The position numbers and the translations under genes are program-made. From NCBI GenBank assembly GCA_947502305.1, contig CANMZA010000002.1, positions 463,041-527,040 on the forward strand: 64,000 nt of DNA, given 5' to 3'. Shown here piece by piece: positions 1-8,857 of the stretch. This DNA is from an uncultured Erythrobacter sp. Lineage in GTDB: Bacteria > Pseudomonadota > Alphaproteobacteria > Sphingomonadales > Sphingomonadaceae. Position 1 is the stretch's first letter. Each line of letters begins with the position of its first letter. The notes beneath the pieces are model-generated. The model made no database searches, was not told the DNA's origin, and saw only the letters and a list, made by a program, of their open reading frames with translations.

Positions 1-1089
1 CCGCAGGTCAATCCGATCTCTGCCGATCACCCTGCCAATGCCGCCTCCAACATCACGGCTTTGAGCGATTCTGACGAATTTGGCGAAAACTACGATGACA
101 GTGCCGGCGACGAAGATGGTCTGCCGGTTCCCGATTTTGGCCAATATTCGCTCGATGAGCCTGAGGTTGATGAATTCGGCGAAGAGATCGAAGAAGATGA
201 GGACAATCAAGCCTCCTACAGCTTTGCTTCGCTGGCCGATTATATCGAAACACCCGCCAAGAAAGCCGTGGACCTCGACGCCGATCATTTCGATCCGGAC
301 GATTATCAAGTCGAAGTCGGCGGCCAACCTGTTTCAGATCAGGCAGACCTACCGCTCAGCCCCGTAATGCCAGCAGCCGATTTCGCGCCAGCCGCCGAAC
401 TGGAAGCCGAATTTACGCCGGAATTTGCTGCAACAACCGACATTAGCACGGATGATGTCGCAGCCGCGCAAGACATTTCCGACGATGCAGGCCTGCACGA
501 TTACCTCGCCTCTGCCCGCGAATTGGCGCAAAGCGCCAGCGTTTCAGAGGATCGCAGCCGTCACGCGCTTTATGCCGCCGTGGGCCGCGCTTACGATTTC
601 TCGCTCGCCGCTAAGGATGAGCCTGAGGAATATGGCGAATTGATCGAAGATAGCGGTCTGACCATTCAAGACCGCGCGCCGATGACACCAATCGTCAAAC
701 TCGTCTTTGGCCATGATTACGACAAAACCCGCCTGACCGAATATGCCGCCGTGCTGTCGCACGCGCACCGTTTGGAACTCGGTCGCGGATCGCTGGCGGG
801 TTATCTTGGCTCTGCCGATGGCGGGCTAAAAGGGGTCGTGAACGCCGAACGCCGCCTGCGCCGCGAAGAAAGCGGGAAAGAAGTCGAGCCAGAAGGCGAT
901 GTCCGCGCCGCCTTGGCCAAGAAACTGCGCGAGCTTGAAGAGCTGACGCTGGAGGCTTTGTCCGGCGAAGGTCCTGAGTTTTCGCTAGTCCTGCTCCGCC
1001 GGGGTGCTGACGGCAAAGCCGCTTTGATCGGAGAGATCAGCGATGATCTGGCGCTGATTGAACGGGCGGGCAAAAAACTCGTCGGCTAA
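1..1089 (+). CDS. Hypothetical acidic protein, 5' end outside the window
   Basis: The reading frame is open from the first base of the window without a stop, so the N-terminus lies upstream; a TTG at 61 is only an internal possibility. The first half is very rich in Asp, Glu, Ala and Pro with little hydrophobic patterning, which suggests a disordered acidic linker. The last 180 or so residues look ordered and helical, with many Arg/Glu pairs. No signal peptide, membrane segment or catalytic motif is visible. The gene stands 57 nt before the App1-like phosphatase on the same strand and may share its transcript. I do not recognise the family. Confidence 0.6.
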   Translation, partial: PQVNPISADHPANAASNITALSDSDEFGENYDDSAGDEDGLPVPDFGQYSLDEPEVDEFGEEIEEDEDNQASYSFASLADYIETPAKKAVDLDADHFDPDDYQVEVGGQPVSDQADLPLSPVMPAADFAPAAELEAEFTPEFAATTDISTDDVAAAQDISDDAGLHDYLASARELAQSASVSEDRSRHALYAAVGRAYDFSLAAKDEPEEYGELIEDSGLTIQDRAPMTPIVKLVFGHDYDKTRLTEYAAVLSHAHRLELGRGSLAGYLGSADGGLKGVVNAERRLRREESGKEVEPEGDVRAALAKKLRELEELTLEALSGEGPEFSLVLLRRGADGKAALIGEISDDLALIERAGKKLVG

Positions 1090-1146
1090 ACTTTTCGCTG
1101 ATCTGGCGCTTGGCCTCGCGCTCTGCCGCCGCTATTTGCTGGCGCG

Positions 1147-2331
1147 ATGCCGCCCCGCCGCTCCCGCTTTGCCCCCTTCAAATTCGGCCCCTTTGCTGAC
1201 CGAGCGCCCGTGCGTGTTCAGCCGTTTTTCGGCTTTCGCAATGCGAACAGGCTGCTCCTGAACGCGCGCGCGATTCAATCTGATGAACCGGTGTTTGAAA
1301 AACGCGGCTTTTGGCGCGGCGCCGGGACGATGATGGGCCTTTACGCCTCTCACGAAGTCGCAGGATTGCCGGTCACCCTCGAATATACCCGCGCCGACGG
1401 CGTGCTTGTCTCTCAACAAATCGCCAGCGGGCCAGAAGGCTTCGTCCGATTTGATCTCGATTTGGGCGCGGATGCCCCCGCCGCCTATAAAGCAACGGAC
1501 CCAACCCCGCGCCGAACGCGCTGGGAAAAGGCGGTTTTGCGGTGGGAACGGCCCGGCACTGTCGAAGCAGACGGGGAAGCGACCGCCTATATCCTCACAC
1601 CCGGCAGCGAAACGCGGATCGGCGTGATTTCCGACATTGATGACACGATCCTCGAAACCGGGATAACCGGCAATATTCGCGCCATCGCCCGCAATTGGCG
1701 GCGCATGGTCGAAATGCCCAGCGAACGGATTTTGGTGCCGGGCGCCAATGCATTTTACGCCGCAATCGGCGGCAAACCTGCACAGGCCGCGCCGGCAAAA
1801 ACCGCCCCGCCCGACACCCCAACCTCGGCCGCGCCAGAAGCACGGGTGCGCCCCGTCTTCTATGTCTCTTCCAGCCCTTGGAACCTGTTTTCATACCTTG
1901 TGACGTTCAAACGCGAACGCGGATTGCCATTGGGTCCAATTATGCTGCGCGATTGGGGGTTTAACCGTGAAACCTTGGGAAAAGAGGGGCATGGATCGCA
2001 CAAATTGGAGGCGATCCGGCGGATTTTGACGACCTTCCCGCATTTGCATTTTGCCTTGATCGGGGATGACACACAAAAAGACCTGATGGCTTTTGGCGAT
2101 ATCGCGGCGGCTTTCCCCGGACGGATCGCGGCAGTGTTCATTCGCTCTGTTTCGGGCCAGCCGCTGAATGACGAACAAATCCGCGCCAAAGATATGATCG
2201 ACAAAGCCGGGGTGCCATTTTGGTCCGGCAGCGACTACCGCACCGCAGAAGAATTCTTGCAAGACGCCGGATTGGACCTCGAAGGCGGGGTCGAACGATT
2301 GGTGCGGACAGCAAGCACGGGCGACAAGTAA
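1147..2331 (+). CDS. App1-family phosphatidate phosphatase (DUF2183)
   Basis: A protein of 394 residues with the HAD-like signature DIDDTI at about residues 163-168, followed by VFYVSSSPWNLF near residue 236, the two hallmarks of App1/DUF2183 proteins. Yeast App1 dephosphorylates phosphatidic acid at actin patches; bacterial members are assumed to act on phospholipid head groups, but their substrate is not established. The N-terminal 130 residues form the family's beta-rich domain. An Ala/Pro insertion lies between the two motifs, around residues 214-232. There is no signal peptide. No better start was found upstream, though the first residues are basic and weakly convincing. Confidence 0.8.
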   Translation: MPPRRSRFAPFKFGPFADRAPVRVQPFFGFRNANRLLLNARAIQSDEPVFEKRGFWRGAGTMMGLYASHEVAGLPVTLEYTRADGVLVSQQIASGPEGFVRFDLDLGADAPAAYKATDPTPRRTRWEKAVLRWERPGTVEADGEATAYILTPGSETRIGVISDIDDTILETGITGNIRAIARNWRRMVEMPSERILVPGANAFYAAIGGKPAQAAPAKTAPPDTPTSAAPEARVRPVFYVSSSPWNLFSYLVTFKRERGLPLGPIMLRDWGFNRETLGKEGHGSHKLEAIRRILTTFPHLHFALIGDDTQKDLMAFGDIAAAFPGRIAAVFIRSVSGQPLNDEQIRAKDMIDKAGVPFWSGSDYRTAEEFLQDAGLDLEGGVERLVRTASTGDK

Positions 2332-2353
2332 GGGGAATTGAGGAGTGCGCAAA

Positions 2354-3331
2354 ATGCTATGGATCTTGGGCGGATTGGCGCTTGTTGCGGCAATCGCAGG
2401 CGCGGCCTTTCAAATTGCCGTGTGGCGCAACGGCCCCGCCGTGGTCAGCGCGATTGATCGCGTCGCGGGCGGTCAGCAAGGCGCGGAGCAAAAGGCGATC
2501 ATTTCCACCGGCCCGCATCCTTCGCAAAAATTGGTGGTTTGGGGACCGGAACACCGCGACCCGGCGGATGCGCCGCTCCCCGTGCTGCTTTTCGCACATG
2601 GCGGCGGCTGGAGAAGCGGCGATCCGGTCGATTATGGATTTATCGCCCGCGCATTTGTGCCGGAAGGGTTCATTGTGGTCCTAGTCGGCTATCGTTTGGG
2701 CGAAGACGGCAAATATCCCGGCATGATCGAGGACACCGCCAACGCCGTCGCATGGACCCATGAAGAGATCGCGGCCTATGGCGGCGACCCGGATGCTCTG
2801 GTTCTCGCGGGGCATTCGGCGGGCGCGTATAATGTCGTGATGTTGGGGCTGGAGGAGCAATGGCTGGGCCGCAAAGGGCTCTCCACCACAGATATTGCGG
2901 GCGTGATTGGCATGGCCGGCCCCTATGATTTTGCGCCATTTGCGCGCGATTCCACAATTGCTGCCTTTGGCCATGTAGACGACCCCGCCATCACTCAGCC
3001 GCCGAGCCATGTCCGCGCCGATGCCCCGCATATGCTGCTGATTCAGGGGGAGAAAGATGATCTGGTAAGGCCGCGCAATGCCCGCATTTTGGGCGACGCG
3101 ATCACCAGTGCTGGCGGCAGTGCGCGTCAGGTTTTCTATCCAGAAATGGGCCATAATGGCCCGCTGCTCTCGCTCGCTGAACCCCTGCGATCGCGGCGCG
3201 ATGTGCTCGATTTAATGGTCGATTTCTCGCGCGGCGCGGTCGCCAACCCCAATTCTGGCGTGCCCAAAGTCTCAGATGATGCGGCACAGGCGGCAGAAAC
3301 TTCAGTTCCCGTTCAGGGCGAAACACGTTAG
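2354..3331 (+). CDS. Alpha/beta hydrolase, HSL-like esterase
   Basis: The sequence shows HGGGW at residues 82-86 (oxyanion hole of hormone-sensitive-lipase type esterases), the nucleophile elbow GHSAG with Ser155, and a late His in PEMGHNG, giving a complete catalytic set. The N-terminus is a hydrophobic anchor of about 20 residues, so the enzyme is probably periplasmic or membrane-tethered. I chose ATG 2354 over GTG 2345 because AGGAG at 2341-2345 sits 8 nt before 2354. The gene follows the App1-like gene by 22 nt, suggesting a lipid or ester related operon. The natural substrate cannot be read from the sequence. Confidence 0.82.
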   Translation: MLWILGGLALVAAIAGAAFQIAVWRNGPAVVSAIDRVAGGQQGAEQKAIISTGPHPSQKLVVWGPEHRDPADAPLPVLLFAHGGGWRSGDPVDYGFIARAFVPEGFIVVLVGYRLGEDGKYPGMIEDTANAVAWTHEEIAAYGGDPDALVLAGHSAGAYNVVMLGLEEQWLGRKGLSTTDIAGVIGMAGPYDFAPFARDSTIAAFGHVDDPAITQPPSHVRADAPHMLLIQGEKDDLVRPRNARILGDAITSAGGSARQVFYPEMGHNGPLLSLAEPLRSRRDVLDLMVDFSRGAVANPNSGVPKVSDDAAQAAETSVPVQGETR

Positions 3332-3341
3332 CATCGCTGCG

Positions 3342-4709
3342 ATGCGCGTCCTGAAATCCCTTTTCGTTTACGCGGCGGCGCTGTTTGCGGCGCTGGCGCT
3401 TTCTATTCAACCGGTCGCGGCGCAATCCGTTTTGCGCGATGCGGAAACGGAAGAATTGCTGCGCGATATGGCCGCGCCGCTGATTGAGGCGTCTGAATTG
3501 GAGCCGGGCAATGTCGAAATTGTCCTGATCAATGACCCCTCAATCAACGCCTTCGTCGCGGGCGGCCAAGTGGTTTACGTCCATGCCGGTCTGCTGAACG
3601 CGGCGGAAACCGCCAATGAAGTGCAAGGCGTGATCGCGCATGAATTGGGCCACATCACGGCGGGCCACGTGGTGCGCTTTAACGAACGCACACGCGGGGC
3701 GCAGGGGATCACGATCCTGTCACTGCTTCTGGGTGTGGGCGCGGCTTTGGCGGGCGCGGGCGATGCTGCGTTCGGCGCGATTATGGCGGGTCAACAAGCC
3801 GCGGCGGGCAATTTCCTCGCCTTTAATCGCAATCAAGAAGCGGCGACCGACCTTGCCGGTGCACGCTATCTTTCAGGCGCTGGCATTTCGGGCCGCGGAT
3901 CGCTCGCGTTTTTTGAACGGCTGCGCAATTTGGAAATTCGCCGCGGTTTCAGCCAATCGGACGACGCCGCCTATAGCCGCACGCACCCACTGGCGGGCGA
4001 CCGGCTGCAAACTTTGCGCGGGCTTTATGCAGAAGACCCCGCCTGGGACGCCCCCGATGATCCCGAATTGCAGGCGCGTTTCCTTGGTGTGCGCGCCAAA
4101 CTTTACGGGTATCTTGCGCCAACAGAACAAACCCTGCGGCTCTATCCAGAGAGCGATACGGGCATTCCGGCGCGCTATGCCCGTGCCTATGCTTTTCATA
4201 AAGATGCACAGATCGACAAAGCGCTGAGCGAAGCCGACGCACTGCTCGCGATGGACCCCGACAATCCGTATTATCTGGAATTGAAGGGGCAAATCCTGCT
4301 CGAATCTGGGCGCCCGAATGATGCGCTTATCCCGCTGCGCCGGGCGACCGACATCACCCGCAATCAACCGCTGATTGCGGGGATTTTCGGCCATGCTTTG
4401 ATCGCGACAGAGGATGCGGCCAATTATCCTGAGGCGGAACGTGTGTTGCGCGCGGCTGTGGCGCGGGACCGGCTCAATCCGTTTGCGTGGTATCAATTGG
4501 GCGTCGTTTACGCCGCGCGCGGGGATATTCCGCGCGCGCGCCTTGCCAGCGCCGAACAACAAGTGATGCGCCGCAATTATCCAGAGGCAATCCGCAGCGC
4601 ACAGGCCGCAGAAGCCGGCTTGCCGCGCGGCACACCCGATTGGATCCGCGCGCAGGATATTGGCCTAGAGGCGCGCGCCGCGCTGGAACGTATCCGCGAC
4701 AGCCGTTAG
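3342..4709 (+). CDS. M48 family metalloprotease with TPR repeats (BepA-like)
   Basis: 455 residues beginning with a clear signal peptide ending near PVAAQ, then the zinc motif HELGH at residues 100-104 and a downstream Glu-containing helix (NQEAATDLAG) typical of M48 peptidases. The C-terminal half contains TPR-like helical pairs (ALSEADALLAMDPDNPYYLE and similar). This architecture matches periplasmic BepA/YfgC proteins that degrade or chaperone misassembled outer-membrane proteins. Start 3342 begins the signal peptide; upstream in-frame codons overlap the esterase and are not needed. It is followed within 25 nt by a DsbA-like gene and then another M48-like gene, an envelope quality-control group. 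Confidence 0.87.
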   Translation: MRVLKSLFVYAAALFAALALSIQPVAAQSVLRDAETEELLRDMAAPLIEASELEPGNVEIVLINDPSINAFVAGGQVVYVHAGLLNAAETANEVQGVIAHELGHITAGHVVRFNERTRGAQGITILSLLLGVGAALAGAGDAAFGAIMAGQQAAAGNFLAFNRNQEAATDLAGARYLSGAGISGRGSLAFFERLRNLEIRRGFSQSDDAAYSRTHPLAGDRLQTLRGLYAEDPAWDAPDDPELQARFLGVRAKLYGYLAPTEQTLRLYPESDTGIPARYARAYAFHKDAQIDKALSEADALLAMDPDNPYYLELKGQILLESGRPNDALIPLRRATDITRNQPLIAGIFGHALIATEDAANYPEAERVLRAAVARDRLNPFAWYQLGVVYAARGDIPRARLASAEQQVMRRNYPEAIRSAQAAEAGLPRGTPDWIRAQDIGLEARAALERIRDSR

Positions 4710-4734
4710 AATTGGCGCTAGGGCCACTCTCGCT

Positions 4735-5463
4735 ATGGAATCATCATTGAAAAACTCGCTTCTCAGCCCCCTTCTCACTGGGCTGCTCGCACTCGTCTTT
4801 GGCTTTTTGGGCGCGGCAACGTGGTCCTATTCCGGCCTCGCCGATAATCGCACGCGCGCCTATATGCTCGACAATCCCAGCATCCTGCAGGACGTCGCAG
4901 AGGCTCTGCAAGCGGAACAGTCGCGCGAACGTTTGGCGCAAGCGGGCGATGATCTTTACGCCCCCTTCCCCGGCGCCGTCATGGGCAATCCGGAAGGGTC
5001 GAAAGTGTTGGTCGAATTTTCCGATTACAATTGCGGCTTTTGCGAAGCGAGCCTTGCCGATGTGCAACAATTGGTCGCCAGTGATCCCGATTTGAAAGTC
5101 GTCCTGCGCGAATTGCCGTTGCTCAGCGCCAGCAGCGAAGACGCCGCACGCATGGCGCTGGCCGCCGCGATGCAGGGCAAATATCTCGAATTTCACGAAA
5201 AAATGTTTGAACTGGGCGCGTCTTCGCCCGCGACTATCGAAGCCGCCGCGCGCGAAGTTGGTTTGGACATGGACCGCGCCCGCGCAGACGCCGCCAGCGA
5301 CGCGGTTTCGGTGGAACTCGCGCGCAATTTCGACATGGCACGCTCGCTCGGCTTCACCGGCACGCCCGCCTTTATCGCCGGGACAACGCCGTTTGCAGGC
5401 GCGGTCGGTTTTGAACGGTTGAAGGCGGCGCTAGAAGAATCCGGCGCAAATCCGGGCGCATAA
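4735..5463 (+). CDS. DsbA-family thioredoxin-fold protein
   Basis: 242 residues with an N-terminal membrane anchor (about residues 12-30) and a DsbA-like domain carrying the redox motif CGFC at residues 100-103 and the cis-Pro region GTPAF. Such proteins oxidise or isomerise disulfides of exported proteins and are often named DsbA or Com1-like. The N-terminal helical segment (NPSILQDVAEAL) is common in the alphaproteobacterial subgroup. The stop overlaps the start of the next gene by one base (TAATG), implying translational coupling with the M48-like protease. Confidence 0.85.
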   Translation: MESSLKNSLLSPLLTGLLALVFGFLGAATWSYSGLADNRTRAYMLDNPSILQDVAEALQAEQSRERLAQAGDDLYAPFPGAVMGNPEGSKVLVEFSDYNCGFCEASLADVQQLVASDPDLKVVLRELPLLSASSEDAARMALAAAMQGKYLEFHEKMFELGASSPATIEAAAREVGLDMDRARADAASDAVSVELARNFDMARSLGFTGTPAFIAGTTPFAGAVGFERLKAALEESGANPGA

Positions 5464-6461
5464 TGCGCGCATCTTCCGCCATAGGTCTGGCGATTGCCGC
5501 TTTCGGAACGCTGCTTAACCCGGTGGCGGCGCGCGAGGTGAATTGGGACCGGATCAACCTGCCCCAAGAACGCGCGGCGATTGAACGGTTTCAGCAATTT
5601 GATCAGCGGATGCAGGATGTCGGCTGGAAATTGGTGCGCGGCAATGCGGAATATTGCGACCGCGTCATCCCCTCGGTCGGCCTGCAATTGCAAGATCTCG
5701 CCAGTTACGGATCGCCTGAGATTGCGCGGGCGGCGTTGGAGATGACCGGCGATTTTGCGGTCCAGACCGCCGCGCGCGGATCGCCAGCAGGGGAAACCGG
5801 CCTGTTTCCCAGCAACCGCGAAGTCACCCGGCTCGTCCGCCTTAATCCCAATCAATTGGAAGCAGGCGAGCGGCTGGATTGGCAGCGGCTGACCCGCGCG
5901 CATGATCATATTGATGCGCTGCTTAAGCTGACCGGCGCCGTTGAAATTGGATTTGCTGATGGCGAATCGGCGCTGCTGCGATCGGTCCCGGTTTGCGCAA
6001 CGCGGTTTGAACTGATGGGCGAAGGCCGCCGCGCGGTGGCGGATGGGTCGCGGGTTGTTATCGGCATGGATTTCCCCGGTTTCGCATATGAGGAGGACAT
6101 CTTTGCCGGTGTCGTCGCGCATGAATTGGCGCATAATGTGTTGGGCCACAGCGTCTGGTTAGACCGCAATGGCCGGGGCCGCCGCAATGTCCGCAAGACA
6201 GAGCGCGAGGCGGATCGTTTGATGCCCTGGTTGCTGGCCAATGCCGGGTATGATCCGGTTTCAGCGCAGCGGTTTATGGAAGAATGGGGCCCGCGCAATG
6301 ATGGCGGGTTGTTCCGCGATCGCAGCCATGATGGATGGGATGAACGCGCCGAATTCATCGCCGCCGAAATCCCGAAAATCCGCGCCCTTTTGGAAAGCGA
6401 AGGCAGCGCCGATTGGCGCACGCATTTCCGCCGCGAAATCGACCCTGCTGAAGGATTGTAA
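5463..6461 (+). CDS. Exported M48-like metalloprotease
   Basis: 332 residues with a signal peptide ending about LNPVAAR and a zinc-binding HELAH at residues 220-224, followed by a TEREADRLMPWLL helix that supplies the third ligand, as in M48 peptidases. Between the two lies an N-terminal region with no familiar domain, which may contain a degenerate PDZ-like fold; I cannot confirm it. Coupled by TAATG overlap to the DsbA-like gene and placed after another M48 protease, so it probably acts in the periplasm on envelope proteins. Confidence 0.78.
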   Translation: MRASSAIGLAIAAFGTLLNPVAAREVNWDRINLPQERAAIERFQQFDQRMQDVGWKLVRGNAEYCDRVIPSVGLQLQDLASYGSPEIARAALEMTGDFAVQTAARGSPAGETGLFPSNREVTRLVRLNPNQLEAGERLDWQRLTRAHDHIDALLKLTGAVEIGFADGESALLRSVPVCATRFELMGEGRRAVADGSRVVIGMDFPGFAYEEDIFAGVVAHELAHNVLGHSVWLDRNGRGRRNVRKTEREADRLMPWLLANAGYDPVSAQRFMEEWGPRNDGGLFRDRSHDGWDERAEFIAAEIPKIRALLESEGSADWRTHFRREIDPAEGL

Positions 6462-6578
6462 AATCGCAGCCGCATTCGCCCGGGACTGCGCCAAACGGTT
6501 CATCGCATGCGCTGACCCCATGCCCCGCCTTACAATTGCCCCTCACTTCACCGCATTTTTGCGCTACAGTGGCCTTGC

Positions 6579-7874
6579 ATGTCGATGATACGCATCCAAC
6601 CTGCGCCGTTTTTCGCAAGCAAGAACCGCGCCTTTTGGAACCTCCAACTGGCAGGTTGGGGCGGCGCATTTCTGCTGCGCGCGCTCAACACTTTGGCCAA
6701 TGACCTGCCTTATGATCGGTTGTTGCTCATTTTGGTGACGACGATCACCGGCTTCTCGCTCAGCCTCGTTCTGTCGGTTATCTATCGCCAGCTTATCAAT
6801 CGCAGCCCGATCGTCACATGGGGCGGGACCGCGCTGGTTTTGATGGGGGCGGTGATCGTTCACGCCTCAATCGAATCGTGGGTGCAGGGTCTGTATTATG
6901 CGGCCAATAACGAAACGACCTTCGCCCAGCGTTTCATCGGCATTTCCTATATCCCGCTGACGCTGCTCGGCGGGTGGAGCGCCTTGTATTACGCGATCAA
7001 TTTCTTCCTCACCGTCGAGGAACAGGCTGACCGGTTGGAGCGGCTGGAGACGCAGGCAACCTCTGCGCAATTGGCGATGCTGCGCTATCAATTGAACCCG
7101 CATTTCCTGTTTAACACTCTGAATTCCATCAGCACTCTGGTCCTGCTTAAACAAACAGAGCCAGCCAATGCGATGCTGACGCGCTTGTCCGGATTCTTGC
7201 GCCATACTTTGATCACAGAACCCGGCAGTCAGGTCACGCTGGCGCAGGAAATAGAGACCTTGCAGCTCTATCTCGATATTGAACGCATGCGTTTTGAAGA
7301 ACGGCTGCGCACCCATTTTGATGTTGAGAACGGAGCGCTCGATGCGCTGCTGCCGTCAATGCTGCTGCAACCGCTGATCGAGAATGCGGTCAAATACGCC
7401 GTCAGCCCGCAAGAAGAGGGCGCGAGCATCACGCTGATCGCGCGGATTGTTGGGCAAAGATTGCGGATTTCGGTCGAAGACACTGGGCCGGGCGCCGATG
7501 GCCCGGTTCAACTCGGCCTGCTGGAATATTCGGAGCAAGATAGCGCGGCGGCAGATGCCAAAGCGGCCGCAAAATCGCTCACCTCAACCGGGGTCGGCCT
7601 GCCCAATATTCGCAACCGTTTGATGCAGGGTTATGGCGACAACCATCTGTTTGAAACCCGTTCGCAGCCCGGCGGCGGTTTCACCGTCCTGATCGAAATC
7701 CCTTATGAACGCGCGGCGCAAACCAGCCCCGCCGCGAATGCGTCAGACAGCGCCGCACCGCACTCACCGCAAACGACCCAATCCCCTCAAAACCCGCCAA
7801 CAGCGTCGGAGGCCCCTAACCCTTCCGATTCTGTGATCAACCTCAACCCCCAACGCGCCATTGGAAATACGTGA
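6579..7874 (+). CDS. LytS/AlgZ-type sensor histidine kinase
   Basis: 431 residues: four predicted membrane helices in the first 150 residues, then the His_kinase (PF06580) signature QLNPHFLFNTLNS with phospho-acceptor His175, and an HATPase region with PLIENAVKYAV and GVGLPNIRNRL. A Pro/Ala/Ser-rich tail of about 45 residues closes the protein. No separate sensor domain is visible, so the signal is probably sensed in the membrane. The stop overlaps the start of the LytTR regulator by one base (TGATG), so the two form a coupled pair. Confidence 0.9.
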   Translation: MSMIRIQPAPFFASKNRAFWNLQLAGWGGAFLLRALNTLANDLPYDRLLLILVTTITGFSLSLVLSVIYRQLINRSPIVTWGGTALVLMGAVIVHASIESWVQGLYYAANNETTFAQRFIGISYIPLTLLGGWSALYYAINFFLTVEEQADRLERLETQATSAQLAMLRYQLNPHFLFNTLNSISTLVLLKQTEPANAMLTRLSGFLRHTLITEPGSQVTLAQEIETLQLYLDIERMRFEERLRTHFDVENGALDALLPSMLLQPLIENAVKYAVSPQEEGASITLIARIVGQRLRISVEDTGPGADGPVQLGLLEYSEQDSAAADAKAAAKSLTSTGVGLPNIRNRLMQGYGDNHLFETRSQPGGGFTVLIEIPYERAAQTSPAANASDSAAPHSPQTTQSPQNPPTASEAPNPSDSVINLNPQRAIGNT

Positions 7875-8671
7875 TGACCATCCGCACCATCCTCGTCGAT
7901 GATGAAAAACTCGCCATTCAAGGCATGCAATTGCGCCTCGAGCCCTATGATGATGTCGAAGTGATCGACACCTGCTCAAACGGGCGCGAGGCCATTCGCA
8001 AGATCAAAACAGAGAAGCCCGATCTGGTGTTTCTCGACATTCAAATGCCAGGATTTGACGGTTTTTCCGTCGTCAAAGGCGTGATGGAGATCGAGCCGCC
8101 CTTGTTCGTCTTTGTCACCGCCTATGAAGAACACGCGATCCGCGCGTTTGAAGCCAACGCCGTCAATTATCTGATGAAGCCGGTCGATGAAGACAAATTG
8201 GCCGACACAATCGAACGCGTGCGCCACCGCTTGGCGGAGAAGAAATCGAGCGAGGATGCCGAGCAATTGCTGGGCGTGCTGGCAGAGGTTGCCCCCGACC
8301 GCGCCGCTGATTTCAACGAAGATGCTGGTGAAAGCGCCGACCGTTTTGAAAAATTGATCAACGTGAAAGATCGCGGTCAGATTTTCCGTGTTGAGGTCGA
8401 TTCGATTGAACATATCGACGCGGCGGGCGATTATATGTGCATCTTTACCGGCGACAATTCGCTGATCCTACGCGAGACGATGAAGGATCTGGAGCGCCGT
8501 CTTGACCCGCGTAAATTTCAGCGGGTTCACCGCTCCACCATCGTCAATCTCGACCAAGTCCGTCAGGTGAAACCGCACACCAATGGCGAATGTTTCTTGG
8601 TGCTGGATTCAGGCGCAGAAGTGAAAGTTTCGCGCAGTTACCGAGATGTCGTGGCGCGCTTCGTGCACTGA
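7874..8671 (+). CDS. LytTR-family response regulator
   Basis: 265 residues: an N-terminal receiver domain with acidic pocket DDE near residue 10 and phospho-acceptor Asp55 in FLDIQMPGFDG, then KP near residue 105, then a C-terminal LytTR DNA-binding domain with the typical FQRVHRSTIVNLDQV. Known family members bind direct repeats upstream of target genes. The start at 7874 overlaps the kinase stop; a GTG three bases earlier would add a single residue. The cognate kinase is immediately upstream. Confidence 0.92.
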   Translation: MTIRTILVDDEKLAIQGMQLRLEPYDDVEVIDTCSNGREAIRKIKTEKPDLVFLDIQMPGFDGFSVVKGVMEIEPPLFVFVTAYEEHAIRAFEANAVNYLMKPVDEDKLADTIERVRHRLAEKKSSEDAEQLLGVLAEVAPDRAADFNEDAGESADRFEKLINVKDRGQIFRVEVDSIEHIDAAGDYMCIFTGDNSLILRETMKDLERRLDPRKFQRVHRSTIVNLDQVRQVKPHTNGECFLVLDSGAEVKVSRSYRDVVARFVH

Positions 8672-8677
8672 TGTGTG

Positions 8678-8699
8678 TGAAGGCGCATCCGCGCCTTCA
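8678..8699 (+). terminator. Hairpin after the LytTR gene
   Basis: A perfect 9-bp stem (TGAAGGCGC / GCGCCTTCA) with a 4-nt loop begins seven bases after the regulator stop codon. No uridine tract follows, so it may be an mRNA 3'-end stabiliser or a Rho-assisted terminator rather than a classical intrinsic terminator. Confidence 0.35.
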
Positions 8700-8753
8700 T
8701 CCTCGGTGCTGTTCCTTCGCTTCGCTCCGGGCACCTGCGGGCGCCCGGTCGGG

Positions 8754-8843
8754 CTTGCGGACCCGGCGGGTCCGAGCCGGTGGGTTCGTGGGTTCGTGGG
8801 TTCTTGCTTGTGGGCGGCCGCCCTTGCGGACCCGGCGGGTCCG
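8754..8843. repeat. Paired GC-rich palindromic repeat
   Basis: The 17-base palindrome CGGACCCGGCGGGTCCG occurs at 8758-8774 and again at 8827-8843, each preceded by CTTG; a one-base variant occurs at 12466-12482. Between the copies lies a short GGGTTCGT tandem run (about 8781-8802). The element fills the gap between the LytTR gene and nadC and looks like a dispersed intergenic repeat. Its function, if any, is unknown. Confidence 0.6.
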
Positions 8844-8857
8844 TTTATTGAGAGGGC

